Assembly: GCA_964391305.1 (NCBI GenBank)
Contig: CAYMJO010000019.1
Location: forward strand, 1 to 15,734
DNA: 15,734 nt
DNA from: CAYMJO01 sp964391305
GTDB lineage: Bacteria > Patescibacteriota > CALEFQ01
Direction of reading: 5' to 3'
In this document: piece after piece, positions 7,164-14,055 of the stretch
Layout of the letters: each line of letters begins with the position of its first letter
Position numbering within the stretch: position 1 is the first letter of the stretch
Notes under the pieces: generated by a model
Seen by the model: only the letters and a program-made list of their open reading frames with translations
What the model was told of the DNA's origin: nothing
Databases searched by the model: none
Position numbers and translations under genes: made by a program

Positions 7164-8711
7164 ATGTTTACCAAACGTTCAAAATGGCTAGTTCCCGTTA
7201 TTGTTGCTGCAATTTTGGCAGCTATATTCGCCGCTAGCTATTTTTATTTTTTTGGAGAAGTTAGGGACGCGGCGGCTTTGGTGCCTTCAGATGCGATGAT
7301 TTTTGTATCTTTGGAAAATGGAGGGAATAATTTTTTAAACAATGAATCCAATTCTTTTTTAAAAAAATTAGAGGACGCTTTTTGGCAAAGCTTTGTTGGA
7401 AGCGACAATAGTGGCTACGTCAATTTTGAAAAAGATATAAAGCCTTGGCTTGGCAGGGAAGTTGCCCTTGTAAAAAAAAGCTCTGATATGTTGGATCCTT
7501 TTATCGTCTTGTTTCATGTCGGTTCCAAGAGGAAAGCGTTGGATGCCATGGAAGACTTGAGAGGCAAGTTTGTCGGGGAAGATTCTAAGCCTATCGAAGA
7601 GAGATACAAGGGAGTAGATCTTTTTACGATTGGGGGAGAGATTACTCCGTTGACGATATGCTATATTAAAGGTTATTTGGTTGCTTCGCAGAGTAAAGAA
7701 AGTGTGAAGGAGATTATTGATGTCAAGAATGGCGATCGGTCTTCGCTTGCGAGGCATAAAGAGTACAGAACAGTGAAGAATAGTCTTCGAAAGAAGGACG
7801 ATGATGTCTTCGCAGTTTTGCGTATCAGAGAAATCATGGAATCGACTACAAGCACCTTGGACGTCGCAAGCCAGCTTTTTGTCAAGAGGCTGAATTTACC
7901 GGAGGACATGAGACTCGGATTGTCTTTTGCGGAAATAGATGGAGGCTTTCGCATGAAAACTTTTCTCAACATTGCGCGGTTTGATTCTGTTGAGGGAACG
8001 AATTTTGAAATGGCGGAGTTTGCCCCCGTGAATTCTATTGTTTATTTCGAAAGCACTAATCTGGCAAATATAATCCAAGAATCTGTGCCGGAAGATGTTG
8101 ACTTTAATCGCGATATCGTCTCATGGGCGGACGGTCCCTATGCGGTTGCTTTTTTATCGCAGGAAGACGGCAAGAAATCGGCTTTTGGTTTAATCATGAA
8201 AGTCGATGATGAGGATGTGGTAAATGTAAAAATGAAGCTCGTGGAACCGTTGATTGTTAACGCTTTTTCAAAAATTGGAGTCACCGGTGGAATAGAATTT
8301 TTGGATGGGGATTATAAGGGCGTTAACATAAGATATATTTCTTTTGAAAGCGGTCTTGGGATGGATCTAAATTATGCCGTTGTATCTGGGAAGCTTCTTG
8401 CGGCAACATCTAAAGAGGCCATGTATGAGATGATTGACGTTGCGCGTGGCGATGTCACGAATATCAATGATAATGAAGAATTTAAATCTACTTTGCGTCT
8501 GATGGATGTTAAAAATGCAAATTCTATGCTTTTTATAAATCCCCAGAATTTTCTTAAGTTTGTAAAACAGGGAGAATTTTCCGAAGGGATTGAAGGACGG
8601 AAGGGGATTCTGGATATGATGCTTGAACCTTTTAATGGAATAGGGCTTGTGACTAGCAATGTTGGCAAGGCGGGGCTTATGACCGATACCGTGATTTTGA
8701 AAAAAAGATAG
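7164..8711 (+). CDS. DUF3352-family membrane-anchored protein
   Basis: The 515-residue product has a basic N-terminus (KRSK), one transmembrane helix (about 8-30) acting as a membrane anchor or uncleaved signal, and a long outer domain. The phrases ALVPSDAMIFVSLE (about 38-51) and DIKPWLGREVAL (about 91-102) are typical of the DUF3352 family. A second, weaker copy of the module appears to start near residue 282 (EFAPVNSIVYFEST), so the outer part is probably a tandem repeat of one fold. No enzymatic motif is visible and the family function is not established. Its start lies 102 nt after pnp behind a long hairpin, and the next gene begins 24 nt after its stop, so it is likely co-transcribed with the DnaQ-DinG gene. 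Confidence 0.8.
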   Translation: MFTKRSKWLVPVIVAAILAAIFAASYFYFFGEVRDAAALVPSDAMIFVSLENGGNNFLNNESNSFLKKLEDAFWQSFVGSDNSGYVNFEKDIKPWLGREVALVKKSSDMLDPFIVLFHVGSKRKALDAMEDLRGKFVGEDSKPIEERYKGVDLFTIGGEITPLTICYIKGYLVASQSKESVKEIIDVKNGDRSSLARHKEYRTVKNSLRKKDDDVFAVLRIREIMESTTSTLDVASQLFVKRLNLPEDMRLGLSFAEIDGGFRMKTFLNIARFDSVEGTNFEMAEFAPVNSIVYFESTNLANIIQESVPEDVDFNRDIVSWADGPYAVAFLSQEDGKKSAFGLIMKVDDEDVVNVKMKLVEPLIVNAFSKIGVTGGIEFLDGDYKGVNIRYISFESGLGMDLNYAVVSGKLLAATSKEAMYEMIDVARGDVTNINDNEEFKSTLRLMDVKNANSMLFINPQNFLKFVKQGEFSEGIEGRKGILDMMLEPFNGIGLVTSNVGKAGLMTDTVILKKR

Positions 8712-8735
8712 CTTCAAAAATAATTTTATCCGAAA

Positions 8736-11480
8736 ATGCTAAAGACTTTGATAGCACTTGATATAGAATCAACCGATATTTCTCCCCAAGGGGGAGAAAT
8801 TATTGAAGTTGCAGCCGTGAAATATAGAGACGGCAAAGAGGTCGATAAATTTACGAGCTTTGTAAAGCCCGCGAAGAAGATCCCATACTTGGTCAGATCA
8901 ATAACTGGGATTACGGATGAAGATGTCAAGGATGCCCCGAATTTTGCGGATATCAAGGATAAGCTTGCCTCATTTGTAAATGATTTTCCAATTGTCGGAC
9001 ACAACGTCAAATTTGACCTCGATTTTTTGCGAGCGAGCGGGCTCGACCTTTTTAAAAATCCGAGATACGATACTTGGCATCTGGCGACTATAGTTCTTTT
9101 CGGGCACGGCTCTTACAGCTTAGAGGCTTTGACGAAGAAGCTTGGCATTGAACATTTTGAAAAACACAGGGCTTATCATGACGCGCGGGCGGGAATGGCC
9201 CTTTTTTTGTATTTGTTGGAAAAAACTGGCGAGCTGAATCCAAAATTACTTTTAGAAATCAATGAGGTTGTGCAGCGCACGGATTGGCCGCTCAAGGATG
9301 TTTTCAACGAAGTATTCGAACTGCGCGAATTGCGTAAAAAGTCAAAGTTGACATCGCTAGGTAGATCCAAAAAATTGCGGAAAAAGGTCGTTTTGAAAAA
9401 TGTTGAATTCAATGTTAAGAACATGGAAGAGATGTTTAAAAATGGAAAAGACATTGCCGTGGCTTTCGAGGCTTATGAGTATAGACCATCTCAAGTTGAA
9501 ATGATGAAATACGTGTCCGATGCTTTTGTCAATGATAAATTTTTGCTCGTTGAAGCCCCGCCGGGCGTTGGCAAGTCTATGGCGTATCTCTTACCGGCGA
9601 TTTACTTTGCGAAAGCCAAAGAGGAGCAATTGGTAATTTCTACGTATACCTTGAATTTGCAGAATCAACTTTATAAAAAAGACATTCCAGCTCTTAGAAA
9701 AATAGTTTCATTTGATTTCGAGTCGGCTTTACTGAAAGGTCGGAAGAATTACGTCTGTTTGCGTTTGTTTAATCGTCTGAAGGGGATGGCGAATTTATCC
9801 AATAAAGAAGTCACATCCATTGTGAAAATTTTGGTTTGGCTTGCGAGGACCGAGACTGGCGATTTTGACGAAGTGGCTTTTACGAGAGAGGATTACTTCG
9901 TGCAGAAGAAAGTGGCATCGGATAAAAATTTGTGTTATGGAAGAAAATGCCCAAATTATAAAAAGTGTTTTGTCAATTTAGCAAGATCGCGTGCAAAAAA
10001 TGCGGATATCATTATTGTAAATCATTCGTTGCTTTTAAGTGAACCGGCAGTTGATGGAGAGAAGATTTTCGAGGGTAATAGGCTGATAATTGATGAAGCT
10101 CATGAGCTTGAAAATGCTGCGACGGACGCGTTTGGCAAAGAATTTTCAAAGGAAATCGTTGATGATTTTTTGCAAGATCTAAGTCGTCCAAGAAAGAAAG
10201 GAGGATTTTTGGATATTTTTCCAAAGGATAAATTGGCGGAGGTCGGGAACTTAATTGCGGAGGCACGTGACAAGGTTGGAAATCTTTACGATTCGACTTC
10301 TTTATTTTTTGGGATACTCGGCATTTTTGTAAAAAAGTACGAGCAGGTCGGAAGGTATATGCAGTTCGAAGTGTCTTTGGATGATAATCTGCGTTTGCAA
10401 TCCGAATGGATGAGAGTGGAGGATTTTGCAAAAAAAATAATAGGTCAATTCGATGGTATTTTGTCGGATATTAAAAAAGTAGTTAGCCGTGTTGGAAAAA
10501 GCATGGTGAAAAAAGATTTAGTCAGGGATTTAGCTTCAAAAATAGATAAAGGCGAACAAATCAAAAATTTGATGGAGAATGTTTTTCTGGATCCGAAGGA
10601 GGATCATGTTTATTGGATCACAATTAGAAGAGAAAAAGAATTTTTGATAAAATCCGCGCCGAAGAATGTTGGGGAATATTTACGGAAGTATTTGTATTGT
10701 GATAAAAAAACCATCATTATGACTTCGGCTACGCTCTCGACTGCTTCTTTTGGAGATAAAAGTACGCTTGGGATTAATTTCGATTATTTTTCCAGCAGGC
10801 TTTCTCTGGAAGACTTTGAGTTTGAGCGCGTGGCTGACGTTTTTGATTATAAAAAACAAGCTTTGGTATATATTCCAAAAGATATTGCATTGCCGGACAC
10901 TTCGGATTATATGAAAGAATTATCATCTGCGATAATTGATGTCGCGAAAAATATCGACGGGCGAACAATGGTTTTGTTCACCTCTTATACCTCTATAAGA
11001 AGTATTTATGAAAAAATTTCCGGCAGGCTCAAAGCAAGTGAAATAGATGTTTTCGCGCAGGGAATCATGGGCGGAAAGGCAAAAATATTGCAGCAGTTTA
11101 CGGAGAGCGGTAGAGCCGTACTTCTTGGCACTTCGACTTTTTGGCAGGGGGTTAATTTGGATTTGCAATGTTTGATAATCGCAAAACTTCCCTTTGCCGT
11201 TCCGACAGAGCCCGTGTTTGCAGCTCGACAGAGGGATTACGAAAACGGATTTACAGAGTATGCTGTCCCAAATGCCATAATAAAGTTCAGGCAAGGATTT
11301 GGCAGGCTTATCCGTTCGAGAAAGGATAAGGGCGTCGTTCTGGTTATGGATAAAAGAGTCGAGAGCGGGAATTATGGCCTTATGTTTCTTCGAAGTTTAC
11401 CAAAGTGCAATGTGGAATATGGTTCTTTGAAAAAAATTCCGGATGTGGCAAGGAAGTGGTTCGGGAAGGTCAAAAATTAA
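8736..11480 (+). CDS. DnaQ-like 3'-5' exonuclease fused to DinG-type helicase
   Basis: The 914-residue fusion begins with a DEDDh exonuclease (about 1-165): Exo I D9 and E11 in LDIESTD, Exo II in GHNVKFDLDF (D94), Exo III H144-x4-D149. A linker (165-245) leads to an XPD/DinG superfamily 2 helicase: Walker A APPGVGKS (274-281), DEAH (453-456), and motif VI FRQGFGRLIRS near the C-terminus. Four cysteines between Walker A and the DEAH box (C341, C400, C405, C411) match the spacing of the DinG/XPD iron-sulfur cluster. The same domain order occurs in Firmicutes DinG, where the helicase half is poorly active and lacks the cluster; here the cluster residues are kept. Role: probably repair or removal of structured DNA or R-loops with nuclease trimming (family knowledge plus inference). 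No Shine-Dalgarno site is seen. A terminator follows at 11610. Confidence 0.93.
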   Translation: MLKTLIALDIESTDISPQGGEIIEVAAVKYRDGKEVDKFTSFVKPAKKIPYLVRSITGITDEDVKDAPNFADIKDKLASFVNDFPIVGHNVKFDLDFLRASGLDLFKNPRYDTWHLATIVLFGHGSYSLEALTKKLGIEHFEKHRAYHDARAGMALFLYLLEKTGELNPKLLLEINEVVQRTDWPLKDVFNEVFELRELRKKSKLTSLGRSKKLRKKVVLKNVEFNVKNMEEMFKNGKDIAVAFEAYEYRPSQVEMMKYVSDAFVNDKFLLVEAPPGVGKSMAYLLPAIYFAKAKEEQLVISTYTLNLQNQLYKKDIPALRKIVSFDFESALLKGRKNYVCLRLFNRLKGMANLSNKEVTSIVKILVWLARTETGDFDEVAFTREDYFVQKKVASDKNLCYGRKCPNYKKCFVNLARSRAKNADIIIVNHSLLLSEPAVDGEKIFEGNRLIIDEAHELENAATDAFGKEFSKEIVDDFLQDLSRPRKKGGFLDIFPKDKLAEVGNLIAEARDKVGNLYDSTSLFFGILGIFVKKYEQVGRYMQFEVSLDDNLRLQSEWMRVEDFAKKIIGQFDGILSDIKKVVSRVGKSMVKKDLVRDLASKIDKGEQIKNLMENVFLDPKEDHVYWITIRREKEFLIKSAPKNVGEYLRKYLYCDKKTIIMTSATLSTASFGDKSTLGINFDYFSSRLSLEDFEFERVADVFDYKKQALVYIPKDIALPDTSDYMKELSSAIIDVAKNIDGRTMVLFTSYTSIRSIYEKISGRLKASEIDVFAQGIMGGKAKILQQFTESGRAVLLGTSTFWQGVNLDLQCLIIAKLPFAVPTEPVFAARQRDYENGFTEYAVPNAIIKFRQGFGRLIRSRKDKGVVLVMDKRVESGNYGLMFLRSLPKCNVEYGSLKKIPDVARKWFGKVKN

Positions 11481-11491
11481 TCGCTTTAGTC

Positions 11492-11509
11492 GTCTGTCGA
11501 TAGGCAGAC
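11492..11509. repeat. Short palindromic element, copy 2
   Basis: GTCTGTC and GGCAGAC flank the loop GATA. The arms are identical to those at 4257-4273. It lies 12 nt after the DnaQ-DinG stop codon and has no T-tract. Confidence 0.6.
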
Positions 11510-11551
11510 TATGCGGTGTGGCATTTTAGGCAAATATTGTAACCTTGGTAT

Positions 11552-11591
11552 TGTGGATAACTATAAATTGTTGAGCAAATAAGTTATCCAC
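11552..11591. promoter_or_regulatory. Inverted pair of DnaA-box-like sites
   Basis: GTGGATAACT (11553-11562) and AGTTATCCAC (11582-11591) form a perfect 10-nt inverted repeat with a 19-nt AT-rich spacer. The left half, read on minus, is TTATCCACA, a perfect consensus DnaA box; the right half is TTATCCACT, one base off. No dnaA gene or box cluster is in the window, so an origin is not supported. A DnaA-regulated site or another dimeric regulator's operator is possible. Confidence 0.5.
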
Positions 11592-11609
11592 TCATGAACA
11601 ATTTCATGC

Positions 11610-11647
11610 AAAAAACGGATGTAAAAAGGCCGTTTTTTATTTTTTTA
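11610..11647 (+). terminator. Rho-independent terminator after the DnaQ-DinG gene
   Basis: AAAAAACGG (11610-11618) pairs with CCGTTTTTT (11630-11638) around an 11-nt loop, followed by A and seven T (11640-11646). Because the stem ends in an A-run it could act in both directions. Confidence 0.7.
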
Positions 11648-11678
11648 AAGGCAAAAAGTCGTAGTGCACATTTAGCTA

Positions 11679-11707
11679 TTGAAATAGTTGTAAATTTTTG
11701 TTATAAT
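11679..11707 (+). promoter_or_regulatory. Promoter of the orphan RNA unit
   Basis: TTGAAA (11679-11684) and the perfect -10 TATAAT (11702-11707) are separated by exactly 17 nt. The predicted start is near 11713-11715. It is one of the two best promoters in the window, and the strand below it carries no recognisable gene before a strong terminator. Confidence 0.7.
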
Positions 11708-11712
11708 ATATA

Positions 11713-12023
11713 CATAGTAACTGCTCGGTTTGGTGACCGACACACCGTATTTTATTTCAAAAATCAAAACAAAGATTGCACCTCTTCGCCTAGCGAAGAG
11801 TAACACAAAGACAAAATGGGTGCGCGGCCAAAATAGTCGCAAACCCGAAGAGCGGTTATTAATTTATCTTGTAGGTAGATCGGTAACTACAAGAATCAAG
11901 TTCGTGATAAAGAGAATCGCTATTACTGCGCTTTCACCCTGCGCGGTAAAAGTGTCTTATCATGAGCTCAAGGGTGCTCACGCGCATTAAAACTTTATAA
12001 GGGCGCGATGAGCGCCCTTTTTT
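11713..12023 (+). ncRNA. Candidate structured non-coding RNA, about 310 nt
   Basis: The unit runs from a well-formed promoter to a GC-rich terminator. Hairpins in order: TCGGT/ACCGA (11725-11740); CTCTTCGC/GCGAAGAG (11782-11800, perfect, 3-nt loop); GGGT-GCG with CGC-AA-ACCC (11818-11846); TCTTGTAG/CTACAAGA (11867-11894, 8 bp); TTACTGCGC/GCGCGGTAA (11923-11949, one wobble). The loop of the last contains CACCCT, complementary to AGGGTG at 11971-11976, giving a possible H-type pseudoknot. It lacks the tRNA-like ends of tmRNA, the conserved GAGGAAAGTC-type core of RNase P RNA and the GGAAG core of SRP RNA. The alternative is a basic 86-codon ORF from TTG 11730 to TAA 11990 with no family resemblance. 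The family is unknown to me. Confidence 0.5.
12001..12023 (+). terminator. Strong Rho-independent terminator of the orphan RNA unit
   Basis: GGGCGC (12001-12006) pairs with GCGCCC (12012-12017) around GATGA, followed by six T (12018-12023). AA before the stem can extend it by pairing with the first T bases. Confidence 0.9.
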
Positions 12024-12087
12024 AGTTGTTCGTCTTTTTCGTCTAAGAAAGCTTTGGTAGAAGCTTCTGCGGGAAAGTGCTAATTGT

Positions 12088-12417
12088 TTAGAATTTTCTG
12101 ATTGTTATTTTTTCGATATCTATTATTTTCCCATCTTTTATCCTTATCCCTTCGGTTTTGAGCATTTTTGCTTTTTTGCGTGTTCCCACTGCGAAGCCGC
12201 CTATTTCACCGGTTGACTTTACCACGCGATGGCAGGGAATTTCTGAGGCATGGGGATTCTTGTTGAGAGCGTTCCCGACCGCTCTATAAGCTCTTGTATT
12301 CATCGCTTCCGCGATTGATTTATAAGTGCTCACTTTGCCCCTCGGGATTTTTTTACAAAGGGAATAAACTTTTTTTTCAAAAGGGGTTATGCGGGAATTT
12401 TGCTTGTATTTGTTCAT
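12088..12417 (-). CDS. MGMT-family protein (O6-alkylguanine-DNA alkyltransferase, C-terminal domain only)
   Basis: From the ATG at 12417 the product is 109 residues and comprises only the DNA-binding and active-site domain. Active-site C62 is in IPCHRVV, the arginine-finger-type RAVGNALNKNP starts at R45, and the GGFAVGTRKKAKML segment follows at 73-86. Family members transfer the alkyl group from O6-alkylguanine to the cysteine in one irreversible step. The ORF is open up to 12483, but a TATAAT on minus (12430-12435) lies inside that extension, and the extra residues match nothing, so the shorter start is preferred; the mRNA would be nearly leaderless. The Cys is retained, so this is not an alkyltransferase-like protein of the Trp type. 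Its upstream region overlaps the divergent DksA-type gene's promoter. Confidence 0.9.
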   Translation of the reverse strand: MNKYKQNSRITPFEKKVYSLCKKIPRGKVSTYKSIAEAMNTRAYRAVGNALNKNPHASEIPCHRVVKSTGEIGGFAVGTRKKAKMLKTEGIRIKDGKIIDIEKITIRKF

Positions 12418-12435
12418 AAATGTGATACAATTATA
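12404..12435. promoter_or_regulatory. Overlapping divergent promoters between the MGMT and DksA-type genes
   Basis: On plus, TTGTAT (12404-12409) and TACAAT (12426-12431) are separated by 16 nt. On minus, TATAAT occupies 12435-12430, about 12 nt before the MGMT ATG, without a clear -35. The two -10 elements overlap, so the two genes may compete for polymerase. Confidence 0.45.
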
Positions 12436-12489
12436 TTGTTCCCAATTTTTAAAAATTCCTATTTTTGTTGGATAAGTTACCAAGAACCG

Positions 12490-12912
12490 ATGACTAAAGC
12501 CATGTTTGATAAAGATTTTCTAAAAAAGCAGAAAGGGCGTCTTCTTGAGGAGAAGCGTTTTCTTGAAAGGCGTCTTGAGGAAATAGGCGGCAAAAAGGAC
12601 AAGCATGTAAAAAATGTCGAGGATTTTGATGTGTCTCCGCCGGGTCTTTCGAAGGAAAATGAGCCGATAGAAGACGATCTCGAAGCTCAAGAAGTCGAGA
12701 CGTATTCCAATAGTTTAGCAGTTGAAGATGTTCTTGAAAAGAAGCTCGATGATGTAAATGTCGCACTCAAACGCATGGAAGATTCGAAATATGGAGAATG
12801 TGACAATTGTAAGGGTGGAAGAATTCCCAAAGAAAGGCTTGAGGCGCTTCCCGCGGCAAGGGTTTGTCTCGATTGTGAGGGGCATCAGAAAGGGAAAGCT
12901 TCTGAAAAATGA
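12490..12912 (+). CDS. DksA/TraR-type zinc-finger protein
   Basis: From ATG 12490 the product is 140 residues. A charged helical coiled coil (about 5-100) is followed by a four-Cys zinc finger, C104-x2-C107 and C126-x2-C129, in the DksA/TraR arrangement. E. coli DksA inserts its coiled coil into the RNA polymerase secondary channel and modulates rRNA and stress promoters. The acidic segment at the turn (NEPIEDDLEAQEVE, about 57-70) is not the exact DksA tip motif, so the regulatory effect cannot be assumed. The reading frame is open back to 12400, but that stretch contains the promoter and translates into an unrelated hydrophobic string, so the later ATG is used. The stop overlaps the lspA ATG by 4 nt (ATGA), indicating translational coupling. 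Confidence 0.9.
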   Translation: MTKAMFDKDFLKKQKGRLLEEKRFLERRLEEIGGKKDKHVKNVEDFDVSPPGLSKENEPIEDDLEAQEVETYSNSLAVEDVLEKKLDDVNVALKRMEDSKYGECDNCKGGRIPKERLEALPAARVCLDCEGHQKGKASEK

Positions 12913-13373
12913 ACAAAAGATTTTTTATAAAAATAATTTTCTTTGTGGTATCATTTGTCGTTGTGTTTTTTGCCGATAGGATTTTGAAAAATTTTCTTAT
13001 AAAGGAACTCTCCAAAACTGGGGAGTTTTCATTTGGAGAATTTTTGACGATTCATGTTTTTCCGAATAAGGGCATCGCGTTCGGGATTCCCGTTGGCGGG
13101 GCGCTTCTATACGTATTTCTGGTCGTTGTGTTCGTTATTTTGCTTGTTTTATATATAAAATATCTGCGAAACGACAAGGTGATTTCGGTTGCGGCGCTTG
13201 GAATGGTCATTGGCGGCGCTTTGGGAAATATTGTCGATAGAATTAGGTTTGGTTATGTTGTTGATTACGTCGATTTTCATGTTTTCCCAATTTTCAACCT
13301 CGCGGATTTGTTTATTGTCATCGGTATTTTGATTTTGGTCTGGAGAATGGTGTTTGAGAATAAGGACAATTGA
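12909..13373 (+). CDS. lspA: Lipoprotein signal peptidase (signal peptidase II)
   Basis: The 154-residue integral membrane aspartic protease has about four transmembrane helices (about 6-26, 66-86, 93-110, 131-149). Family motifs are present: NKGIAFGI (53-60, the NxGxAFG box), GGALGNIVDR (102-111), catalytic D119 in VVDYVDF and catalytic D133 in FNLAD. It cleaves the signal peptide of diacylglyceryl-modified prolipoproteins just before the lipidated Cys at the outer face of the membrane. It is translationally coupled to the DksA-type gene (4-nt overlap). A terminator contained in the 60-nt direct repeat follows the stop by about 27 nt. Confidence 0.95.
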   Translation: MNKRFFIKIIFFVVSFVVVFFADRILKNFLIKELSKTGEFSFGEFLTIHVFPNKGIAFGIPVGGALLYVFLVVVFVILLVLYIKYLRNDKVISVAALGMVIGGALGNIVDRIRFGYVVDYVDFHVFPIFNLADLFIVIGILILVWRMVFENKDN

Positions 13374-13393
13374 TTTTATCTTTGTTTTTGTCA

Positions 13394-13453
13394 AAAAAAC
13401 AACCCTTCACGTTTTGAGGGTTTTTATTTAAATTCGGAATTCAAAAGGTTCAA
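13394..13453. repeat. 60-nt direct repeat, left copy
   Basis: It is identical over all 60 positions to 14056-14115. It contains a terminator hairpin (AACCCT/AGGGTT with a T-tail) and the near-palindrome TTTAAATTC-G-GAATTCAAA, and ends with AAAAGGTTCAA. In this copy AAAAGG lies about 10 nt before the NYN gene ATG and can act as its ribosome binding site. Confidence 0.95.
13401..13427 (+). terminator. Terminator after lspA, inside the left repeat
   Basis: AACCCT (13401-13406) pairs with AGGGTT (13417-13422) around a 10-nt loop, followed by a T-rich tail. A second, identical copy lies at 14063-14089. Confidence 0.7.
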
Positions 13454-13458
13454 CTTAA

Positions 13459-13989
13459 ATGTATACACAGGTGGAAGAGAACAACTATGCGTTCATTGAT
13501 AGTCAAAATTTAAACTTGAGCATCATGGAACAGGGATGGAAGTTGGATTTCAAGAAATTTCGCAGATATCTGAAAGAAAAATATTCAGTAAGGAAGGCAT
13601 ATATTTTCATTGGATTTTTACAGGAATATCAAGATTTGTATAAGTCTTTGCAGGAGTTTGGTTACGTCCTCATTTTCAAACCGGCTTTGAGATATGGGGA
13701 CGGACGGATAAAGGGTAATTGCGACACGGAGCTGGTTTTGCAAACTATGGTTGACTATGATGATTATGACGGTGCAGTCATTGTAACTGGGGATGGTGAT
13801 TTTTACTGTCTTGTTAATTATTTGAGAGATGAGGGAAAGTTAAAAAAAGTGCTAATACCTAATAAAAATGGTTATTCAGCGCTTTTAAAAAGGATTAATA
13901 AAAGTGGTCATAAGTATTTTGCTTTCATGAATGATTTAGAAAATAAGCTGGAATATAAAAAAAGGGCCTCTAGGAGACGAAACCCCTAA
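13459..13989 (+). CDS. NYN-domain (LabA/DUF88-like) putative RNase
   Basis: The 176-residue protein belongs to the PIN-like NYN fold. Acidic residues expected at the metal site are all present: D14 in FIDSQNL, D89 in KGNCDTELVL, D112 and D114 in VTGDGDF. Such proteins are thought to be metal-dependent RNases; the substrate here is unknown. The end (KKRASRRRNP) is basic, and its codons form the left half of a terminator hairpin. The start codon lies 5 nt after the left 60-nt repeat, which supplies AAAAGG as a ribosome binding site. The whole gene, its terminator and an opposing promoter are bounded by the two repeat copies, so it looks like an inserted or duplicated single-gene cassette between lspA and comM. 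No partner antitoxin gene is visible. Confidence 0.88.
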   Translation: MYTQVEENNYAFIDSQNLNLSIMEQGWKLDFKKFRRYLKEKYSVRKAYIFIGFLQEYQDLYKSLQEFGYVLIFKPALRYGDGRIKGNCDTELVLQTMVDYDDYDGAVIVTGDGDFYCLVNYLRDEGKLKKVLIPNKNGYSALLKRINKSGHKYFAFMNDLENKLEYKKRASRRRNP

Positions 13990-14000
13990 AGAGCCTTTTT
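13957..14000. terminator. Bidirectional terminator overlapping the NYN gene end
   Basis: A bulged stem pairs AAAAAGG and CTCT on the left with AGAG and CCTTTTT on the right. The left arm is inside the coding sequence (stop at 13987-13989). A-run on the left and T-run on the right let it work on either strand. Confidence 0.75.
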
Positions 14001-14011
14001 GTAGTGATCTT
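13957..14011 (-). ncRNA. Possible short antisense RNA to the NYN gene 3' end
   Basis: A consensus promoter on minus at 14018-14045 predicts a start near 14011. Transcription would pass straight into the bidirectional terminator and stop near 13957, giving an RNA of about 55 nt complementary to the last roughly 33 nt of the NYN coding sequence. No RNA data support it. Confidence 0.4.
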
Positions 14012-14017
14012 GTTTTT

Positions 14018-14045
14018 ATTATAGCAAATTGTATTATTCTGTCAA
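14018..14045 (-). promoter_or_regulatory. Consensus sigma70 promoter facing the NYN gene
   Basis: On minus, TTGACA (14045-14040) and TATAAT (14023-14018) both match consensus exactly with a 16-nt spacer. It points back into the NYN cassette, away from comM. Confidence 0.75.
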
Positions 14046-14055
14046 ACTTTTTTTT

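Noticed and set aside
11594..11803. 69-codon plus-strand ORF across the terminator and orphan promoter
   Set aside because: It runs through a terminator stem and a promoter, and its translation is low-complexity with no known motif.
11730..11990. Basic 86-codon ORF from a TTG start inside the orphan transcription unit
   Set aside because: No family resemblance, no ribosome binding site, and it spans perfect hairpins and a potential pseudoknot. Kept only as the alternative to a non-coding RNA.
12418..12483. Longer N-terminus for the MGMT gene
   Set aside because: The extension contains the likely -10 element on minus and matches no alkyltransferase sequence.
12400..12489. Longer N-terminus for the DksA-type gene
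   Set aside because: It overlaps the promoter region and encodes a hydrophobic string unlike the family.
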